Assembly: GCA_009761415.1 (NCBI GenBank)
Contig: QUOL01000025.1
Location: 62,001-126,000 of the forward strand
DNA: 64,000 bases
Reading direction: 5' to 3'
From: Sarcomyxa edulis
Lineage: Eukaryota; Basidiomycota; Agaricomycetes; Agaricales; Mycenaceae
The notes beneath the pieces are model-generated. The model did no database searches and was not told where the DNA came from. It was given only the letters and a program-made list of their open reading frames with translations. The position numbers were made by a program, and so were the translations under genes. Shown one piece after another: positions 56,970 to 64,000 of the stretch (position 1 is the stretch's first letter; each line of letters starts with the position of its first letter).

Positions 56970-59854
56970 ATGACCTCTAGCAGTTCCATGTCCATCTCTC
57001 CCCCTTCGACTGAGCTCTCCGAGTCTGAAACGGGAGTAGGACTCTCTAATCCTCACCTATCTCAAAGCCGTCGTCGTTTATTGGACCTCGTCAATCGACT
57101 TCACAGCACTGGAGTCCAAGTGGACATTGACCTGCCCCAAATCGCTGTCATCGGCTCACAGAGCGCTGGAAAGTCGTCACTCATCGAATCGATTTCCGGT
57201 ATCACAGTGAGTCGGTGTTGTCTTCGTCGGCTGGTTCGATGCGTGTACATAGCCTCATTGCCGTCATAGCTGCCTCGCGCCGCAGGCACATGTACTCGGT
57301 AATGATCATGACCATGTATAATTATACCTTACAGAAGCTTATGCTGACCGCGGGATATTTTAGATGCCCGACTGAGTGTCGGCTCTCTCGTTCGAGCGAG
57401 CCTTGGAAATGCGTGATATCTTTGCGATTCATCACTGACACTCAAGGGCAAACGTTGGGACAAGTCCGCAATGAGCCATTTGGGGCGATAATTTATCGCA
57501 AGGCAGAAGTTGAAGAACGTATTCGACGTGCACAACGTGCGATTCTCAATCCGAGCACCGCGCCTAAACATTACCTTGAGGGCGCTGAGGACGACGAAGT
57601 CAGTCCAGTTGAACTGAGCTTTTCGACGAACTGTGTCTCGCTACAAATTAGCGGACCAGACGTGGCAGACTTGTCGTTTTGCGACCTTCCTGGTGCGTTC
57701 CGACTTCCGAGTGACTTCGATAAACCTACAATCTGAAGTCTTTCTTCTTCTCTAGGCTTGATCGCCAGCGTCGGCAGAGGTGGAAATGCCAACGACATCA
57801 ATCTGGTCGAAGGCTTGGTTACTTCGTACATAAGTAAACCCAGCTGTCTGATACTTCTGACTGTCGCTTGTGAAAGTATGTTTTTCGTTTTTCCCTTAGC
57901 TCTTTGATATCCTAATGTAATCTGTTCTTACCTTCAGCCGACTTCGAGAACCAAGGCGCTCACCGTCTTGCTAAAGAAAATGACCCAGATGGGAGACGGA
58001 CTATAGGCGAGCCCCTACCTACTCCAAACATGATGTGATATGTTGACCATTTTGGATTCAGGTGTCCTCACCAAACCTGATCGTATTCCCCAAGGCGAAG
58101 AAGACCGATGGCTTCGATTCATCCGCAACGAACGAGAGCCCCTCGAGAACAACTGGTATTGCGTGAAGCAGCCCGCATCAAACACGCTGAAGCAGGGCAT
58201 CACGTGGATGGAAGCTCGCTCGGAAGAAAATGTTTTCTTCTCTACTACGCGGCCATGGTCCGAATTGGATTCAATGCACCAGCGCTACCTACGTACTAGC
58301 AATCTTACAGAGCGCCTCAGTTCTATTCTTTCTGATTTGATCTCTAAACGGTCGGTGGCAGCATATTGCTTTCCCCTATGATAATTCTAATACGGAGCGC
58401 ATCTGGTCTTAGTCTCCCGCAAATCCAAGACGAGCTTCAGATTTCAATTCGCAAAACGGAAGAGAATCTGCGCGAACTTCCAAAAGCACCGTCTCAGGAC
58501 CCTTTTAGCGAAATCATGCGTTTGGTGCACGAGTTCATTCGCAGCCTTAGCCGTCATCTCGAGGGCATTCCCGACCACAATGGTCTTATACAGGCTCTCC
58601 GACCAGCTCAAGAAGAGTTTAGGAGAGCCGTTCGTAGCACTGCTCCGAAATTTCGACCGTACGAGAAAAGGTACGCTGGAGAGAGGAAGCTGTCGAGACC
58701 GCTTTTTCTGTCAAACGAGGAAGACGACGATTCTGATGATGAAACTGACGACGAGGACACGGACTCTGGGGGGGCTCATCATCCGAAATCCATCTACATC
58801 GATGAAGTCTTGGATCGTGCCACCAAGTAAGTGAATTCCCAAGACTCCGCCTTACTTACTTTGACCACCTAATTTAGAGCTCGAACACGCCAATTACCGG
58901 GGAACTTTCCGTTTATTGTGCAAGAAAACTACGTATCTGCCATCACGAAACAGTGGGATTCTCCCGCCAAAATCCTCTGTAGGACAAGTCATCGCATAGT
59001 CATCGATCATGTTAAGGACCTTGTAGCCTCACATTTTCACGAGTACGGACAAGGCCTTTTGGAACAGCGAGTGAAGTCAGTGTCGTTCCATAATCTACTA
59101 TTGTGTCGTTGGCTCATCTATTCATTCGTAGGGTGATTCTCACAGACTATGTCAAGAGGCGCTACGACGAAACGATCGCAAAGATTGACTGGCTCTTGGA
59201 AATAGAGAAGCGACCGTTTACTCTGAACGCTCATTACCTCGCTGATTACAAGGACAAGTTTCTCTCGCATTACAAAGCATCGCGTCAAAATGATAACAAC
59301 CCTCAATTGATGTCTGCCATCCAGGCGTATAAATCTAGATCCCCGAAAACTAGATCTTCTGGGGATTCAGTTGGGCTTTCCCCTCTGTCACCTACGTCTT
59401 CCAATCCGTCCGGTATATCCCAGATCCTCATTGGGCTCGTTGCAACTGGCATTTTTGGTACCAAGCCCGAGGACATTTCGAAGATTCTCCCACCCGACGA
59501 GATGGAGCCTGCTCTGATTATCATGGCGGACGTTCGTGCTTATTTTCAAGGTACGTCGCGAATTTGCCCCTAGAAATTTGTACTCAATTAAAGCCGATGA
59601 AATATGCAGTGGCGTATAAACGTTTCGTAGACATTGTTCCGCTTGCCATCGACGGCGAGCTCGTGCGTGGGCTGGAAGTTGATATACATTCGACTCTTTA
59701 CAACGGTCTTGGGATCAATGGGTTAGAAGGACACCGTATCTGCAAGGAATTGCTACAGGAAAGCCCTCATATTGCTGATCGACGCGAAGAGTTGCAGAAG
59801 AAGTTGGAGAGGCTGAGTACGGCGAGTATGGAGTTGCTGCAGATTGGGCTCTGA
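56970..59854 (+). CDS. Dynamin-like GTPase (Mx/dynamin-type, with GED)
   Basis: Membrane-remodelling GTPase, about 740-770 residues over ten or so exons. GTPase motifs: G1 AVIGSQSAGKSSLIESISGI, the G2 threonine at the exon end (ISGIT), G3 LSFCDLPG and G4 VLTKPDRI. LIASVGRGGNANDINLVEGL and YISKPSCLILLTVACE lie between G3 and G4. The stalk follows (LPQIQDELQISIRKTEENLR, LVHEFIRSLSRHLEG), then FPFIVQENYVSAITKQW, and a C-terminal GED (AYKRFVDIVPLAIDGELVRG). No PH or Pro-rich domain is seen, as in Mx and fungal vacuolar types. An acidic loop (EEDDDSDDETDDEDTDSGG) sits in the stalk. The initiator could be 56970 or the Met seven codons later (SMSISPP), depending on a leader intron. Its organelle cannot be told. 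Confidence 0.9.
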
Positions 59855-60897
59855 ACGAGATACCTCTAGAATTTATACGCCTTTCTGTCTTTTTTAGCGA
59901 ACTCTTGTATCCTATGTGTAGTCCTTGAGTGTGGCATGAACATTTGAGAGGTGCACGGACCATTCGGATTTTCCCACCTATAAATTGAATTTTTCGCTAT
60001 TTTTCGATGTCTTGTCTTCCCTCTCGCAAGAAATCGCTGTTTTCGTCGACTGATGTGAGTAGGCCTTCCATCCTTCGCATCTTGATGAGTTCTTGCCGCC
60101 CCAGTCGTAGCTTGCGAGCGTTGACGATCGGTAGAGCACAAGCCAAACAGTTGCACTACTGATTTCTCCCTTTTTTCGTTGTTTTGCTCTATATGTGCTG
60201 ACCTCTATTCCTGTTGTTTCAGTCTAGGGTCCTAGCCGGAACCAATCATTGCGAAGTTTTAAGGTCCGAGAATTCGAAGGAGGAGGATCTGCCCAGGTCA
60301 GTATCCATCTTTCTTTTTTGTTCGTTCCTTTTTACGATGAACAATATATACCATTATTTCCGAAGCCTTCGTGCGATGGGGATACACAAGCAAAATACTA
60401 AGAACAGCCAGCTGATACTTTTTTCTCCTTTTCTTCTCGTTGAATCTTTTTGGAATCGTTGACTGAAATTTTTTCGTCGTGATCCCAGGTCCATCTCTGT
60501 GATTTGCCACGCTTCATATCTACCAGGTACACTTATTGGCTCTCTCGATAAGGTTGTCGCTGTGATTTATGTGCAACGGGTACCGGGAGCGGGTCAGTCC
60601 ACATTCTTTATCGTGTGATAACAGCCGGTGTTATTTCCAAGCTGTAGACCACGTACCCTGTTTTGTAGTCGTCTTGAATGATAAACCGACGCCTTTTTCG
60701 CCATCATATCCGAAGTCTCCGTGAACTCACCTCCTGAAATGGGTTTTATGATCTTCATTGCATGCACCAAGCCACTCCAAAACGCCAAACCGGCAGAAAT
60801 AGCTCATCTCACACGGTTGTCTAGAGTAAATATACACCTGACAGCGGGCCACGCAACACACGAGCGCTCGAAAGTCTTTTAACATTCATCTGTTCTT
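59855..60897. other. Intergenic, 1.04 kb
   Basis: No coding region supported. Between about 60200 and 60540 several CAG|GT-like splice-type junctions occur in T-rich sequence, so a spliced non-coding transcript is conceivable, but nothing more can be said. Confidence 0.45.
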
Positions 60898-61717
60898 CCT
60901 ATTCAAGGACCCCCGAAAATTCACCCAAAGGCCTGATCCGAATCCGGACAAATTTTGAGCAGAAATGTCTCGAGGCCAGATTTTTTCCGGACAAATTGGT
61001 AGAAATGTTAGCGTATCCCGGTTCCAGCATCCGGACATGGGAAGCACTGAACAGAGAGGCCAGATGAGCATCCGGACACGATGGTTGATGGTGCAGTGGT
61101 GTACGAGTTACAAATGTCGTACCTTTCGCGTTTTGGCGAAGTCCGAGGGTTCAAGTATCGCGTCTTACCGTTTGTTTTATCCTTTGTACTTGCTAAGTAC
61201 AATCTGACGGCCATCCGTCTGTTGTCAATTTTGACGGTCGCGACTCGCAATCGGTTGTGACTTTTTCGACTCGTCCGAAGGTCTTGCCTACCGGTATAGA
61301 GCTTACTCAAGAGGACTTAGATCTCTTCAGGGACCTTGGAAAGGGACACCGCCAGTTCATCGATGCTATAAAGCAATCTCGGAAGAGAGGAAAAGCAGGG
61401 ACGACTGGAGGACAGGCAGATCTCACGGACGAGGAAAGTTAACGTTGATGCGGTTGGTGTCGCTTTCACAACTCTTACGTGTATGGTAGACCTCTCGCCC
61501 CTTCTGATAGCTCTCTAAAGCACCTGTAATTTTTTTTTTTGGTTTAAGCTACGAGGCCGTTTCCTAAGTCCGGACAAAATCGCTGGAAACGTTAGGCCAG
61601 ATCCAAAATCCGGACAAAATCCTCGATAGGAGGTCATTTTGCGTCCGGACAAATTAGTGAGATTCTACGGATTTTGGATCTGGCCTTTGGGTGAATTTTC
61701 GGGGGTCCTCCTATTCA
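60898..61717. mobile_element. Non-autonomous TIR DNA transposon with 8-bp target duplication
   Basis: An 804-bp element (60906-61709) with perfect 28-bp terminal inverted repeats (60906-60933 and 61682-61709; ends AGGACCCCCG...CGGGGGTCCT), flanked on both sides by the direct repeat CCTATTCA (60898-60905 and 61710-61717). The inverted similarity continues imperfectly some 15 bp inward. Seven copies of TCCGGACA lie only in the two subterminal zones (60943, 60986, 61030, 61071; 61569, 61609, 61644), all in the same direction. The right end also has an 18-bp hairpin (61595-61612 with 61668-61685). It contains no transposase. An 8-bp duplication points to hAT-, P- or Zisupton/KDZ-type transposition. 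Confidence 0.93.
61257..61442 (+). other. Short ORF inside the TIR element
   Basis: A 61-codon frame in the repeat-free centre of the element, with TGIELTQEDLDLFRDLGKGH and QFIDAIKQSRKRGKAG. It looks helical, and the acidic-then-basic pattern is more protein-like than a chance ORF, but I know no family for it. It may be a fragment of a lost transposase or of a captured gene. It has no obvious initiator context or partner exon. Confidence 0.35.
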
Positions 61718-62026
61718 CCAGAGGATTCTCAACACTACACCTACGGTAACCATTCATGGAAGGCTCTCCTGAACGTGCATTGCGTTGACCTTGTGATTGA
61801 TAACTGTTGCATGTGCACTCCCCCACTTCCAAACTTCTCCTCAGCCACAATTTCCCTGGATCAAAATCAAAATCGCTCTTATTCAGATCACGTTTGAGAG
61901 ACGTCGGAAGGTATAAGTTGACCCTACTCAAGGTCATACATGTGGCTCCCTTTAATCGCTTCCGACCACGGGACCCTGCGTCTTGACCAGTATTTCTACG
62001 ACATACTACGCGCACTGGTCAACACT
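61718..62026. other. Intergenic, ceramidase upstream region
   Basis: 309 bp between the transposon's right target duplication and the ceramidase start. No TATA box is evident. The insertion lies about 300 bp from the start codon and could have altered this promoter. Confidence 0.5.
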
Positions 62027-64000
62027 ATGGCTAGCTTCGTCTGGTATCTGACCGCCTTCCTGGCATCGACCTCTGTCATTCAAGCAGATGTTGCATCGGC
62101 GCAGTATCTTCTTGGTCTTGGTGAGTGTCAAACATGCCAACAGCTACGACACCATATCTTACTCGCAGTTCCTCAGGCATTGGAGACATCACTGGGTAAA
62201 TCAGTCTCGTGTTATTTTTTGAGTGTGCACTACTTATGGTCACCCTCCTCAGACCTGTCGTCGAGACTAACATGATGGTACGCACCATCCTGGATCTAAT
62301 CTTACCATCTCTAAATCCTGCAACATTAGGGCTACGCCAGTCTCGCGCAAACCGACACAGGCTTACACATGCGCGAACGCAGCCGGGCATTCATCATCGC
62401 TGACGCCTCCAATCCCACCGACCGTGTCGTTTTCATAAATGCCGACATCGCCATGGGTGACGACGGTGTTCGTCGATCCATCGTCGCCGAGCTGTCCTCC
62501 GAATTCCCAGGGATCTACACGAACGACAACATCGCTTTCGTCGGGACTCACCAGCACGCAGGCGTAGGAGGGTATCTTGAGAACCTCCTGCCACAAATCA
62601 CGTCGTTGGGATATGTGAATCAAACTGCAGCTGCTATCGTATCGGGCACGGTGAAGGCCGTCCAGAGGGCTCATGCGAGTCTGGCTCCGGGGAGTCTGAG
62701 CCTGGGGAACACGACAGTCTTGAATGCGAACATCAATCGGTCGCCTTCTGCTTATTTGGCGAATCCCGCGGATGAGAGGGCGAGGTATGAGTTCGATCAA
62801 GATAAGGATTTGACGCTGCTCAGGTTCGATGATGCAAGTGGAAATGCGAGAGGCTTTTTGAGTTTCTTTGCGGTGCATGGAACTAGTCTTTACGAGGTGA
62901 GTTTCAAGCTCACGTCCGGTTTGTCCTCTGTTTTCTTAATCAACGATCAGAACAATACCCTAGTGAGTAGCGATAACAAAGGAATGGCTGCATTCTTGTA
63001 TGAATGTGCGTATTTTGAGCACCCAGTCCGCCCACAATACTCAGTGTGATTGATTTGCTTTTCGTAGCTTTCGCGGAACCGAGTGTAATGCCCGGAAACA
63101 ATACGTTCATCGCAGGATTCACGCAATGTAGGTCATCCTATGACGTACCTACCCTCTTGTCCTGAAAATATGTCTTCATCAGCCAATGTAGGAGATACGA
63201 GTCCAAACACGTATGCCCTCATCATCTTCGATGGTTCATGTGACCGCCTCATTAATGGTGTTCTTTCATTCGGCAGCCTTGGAGCCTTCTGCGAAAGTCC
63301 AGGACAGTCATATGATGGAATGTCATGCGACTTCAACCACTCGACTTGCGGTGGGACAGTCGAGGACTGTCATGGCCGGTGTGTATCGAGTTTTTCTCTA
63401 TATATGAGGATACTTAGCCTCTACGTCTTTCTCAGCGGTCCAGGATTCCGGGTCTCGGATTTCGAGTCCAACATGATCATCGGGAATGCACAGTTTCAAG
63501 GAGCCTTGACCTTGATGAGCCAGACATTGTCCGCAGTCACGGGTGCGGTGAAGAGTGTGCACGCGTATCTGAATATGTAAGTTTCTCAATGTTTTCGTTG
63601 AGGTTTCTGTATTGATTGTTCGATGTTTCTCGGTTATTAGGGCCAACCATACGTTCACTTTGCCGAACGGGACGACAGCGCAGACTTGCCCTCCTGCTAT
63701 GGGTATGTAGACCTCACCTCGCTTTTCCGTAAGAGCTAGTTCTTTACTCATCATGATTGTAGGTTTCTCGTTTGCTGGAGGAACCACGTTGGTGGTTTTC
63801 CGTTCATATGTAGTCCTTTGCTGAAAAGTAACTAGGGATGGTCCCGGGGCCTTCGACTTCATCCAAGGGGACAATTCTTCGAGTCCACAGTGAGTATCTG
63901 AATAATTTTGAATTGAAGCTTTACTCTGACCTCTCTTTCCACCAGAAACCCTTTCTGGGAAGTTGTCAAAAGTAAGAATAACTCAACTGCGTATCTCCGT
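62027..64000 (+). CDS. Neutral ceramidase (3' partial)
   Basis: Zn-dependent amidase that splits ceramide into sphingosine and fatty acid; secreted or membrane-bound. Start at 62027 gives a signal peptide (MASFVWYLTAFLASTSVIQA) and YLLGLG, completed by an intron to the IGDITGP block. Seen: ETNMMGYASLAQTDTGLHMR (spliced), the zinc-site FVGTHQHAGVGGY, the FFAVHGTSLY block with NNTLVSSDNKGMAAFLYE, and the nucleophile block NVGDTSPNT (family form GDVSPN), followed by ESPGQSYDGMSCDF. Many short introns interrupt it. The gene runs off the window at 64000, in the NPFWEVVK region, so roughly the last third is missing. The usual HPTS at the second zinc histidine reads HGTS. It sits just downstream of the TIR element. 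Confidence 0.93.

Noticed and set aside
60200..60540. Possible spliced small gene downstream of the dynamin-like gene
   Set aside because: Splice-like junctions exist but no frame can be kept across them.
1..64000. CRISPR arrays, bacterial operons or phage modules
   Set aside because: The window is intron-rich eukaryotic DNA; no spaced palindromic repeat arrays or ribosome-binding-site patterns occur.

Overview
The window is nuclear DNA of a filamentous basidiomycete, most likely an Agaricomycete. Genes lie on both strands, most are broken by many introns of about 50-70 bp with GT...AG ends, and the protein families are fungal (TIM50, GCN1, UTP20, CTK3, CFEM, RlpA-like DPBB protein, DUF1479, basidiomycete transposon debris). 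No prokaryotic layout or operon is present. All gene models are my own splicing by eye, so outer limits are firmer than internal exon edges.

Layout, left to right: TIM50 (5' end cut by the window, +); a secreted GDSL/CE16-type esterase (-); a short-chain dehydrogenase (-); a 1.85 kb divergent spacer; myo-inositol-1-phosphate synthase INO1 (+); an SRPK-like protein kinase (+) facing a decayed paralogue (-); geranylgeranyl diphosphate synthase (+) with a pentamer satellite in one intron; the large HEAT-repeat protein GCN1 (-, about 9.1 kb); a phenol-hydroxylase-like flavin monooxygenase (-); a small unknown protein (-); an intronless DUF2828/VWA-like protein (+); a ubiquitin C-terminal hydrolase (-); a CFEM GPI-anchored wall protein (-); an EthD-like small protein (+); an MFS transporter (-); a single-pass membrane protein (+); a DUF1479 Fe(II)-oxygenase-like protein (-); an HtrL/YibB-like type II membrane protein (-); a remnant of a basidiomycete DNA transposon; a secreted expansin/RlpA-like protein (-); the large ribosome-biogenesis protein UTP20 (+, about 8.8 kb); CTK3 (-); a dynamin-like GTPase (+); a non-autonomous TIR transposon with an 8-bp target duplication; and a neutral ceramidase (+) running off the right end.

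Functionally this is mostly housekeeping: mitochondrial import, inositol and isoprenoid precursors, translation control (GCN1), 18S rRNA maturation (UTP20), Pol II CTD phosphorylation (CTK3), ubiquitin recycling and sphingolipid turnover. A more accessory stretch lies at about 24-45 kb (oxygenases, transporter, secreted and wall proteins, transposon debris, local duplications). I see no biosynthetic cluster core enzyme (no PKS, NRPS or terpene cyclase). The best candidates for something undescribed are the 804-bp TIR element at 60.9-61.7 kb, with its unusual one-way subterminal repeats and internal ORF, and the kinase gene/pseudogene pair at 9.4-12.1 kb.
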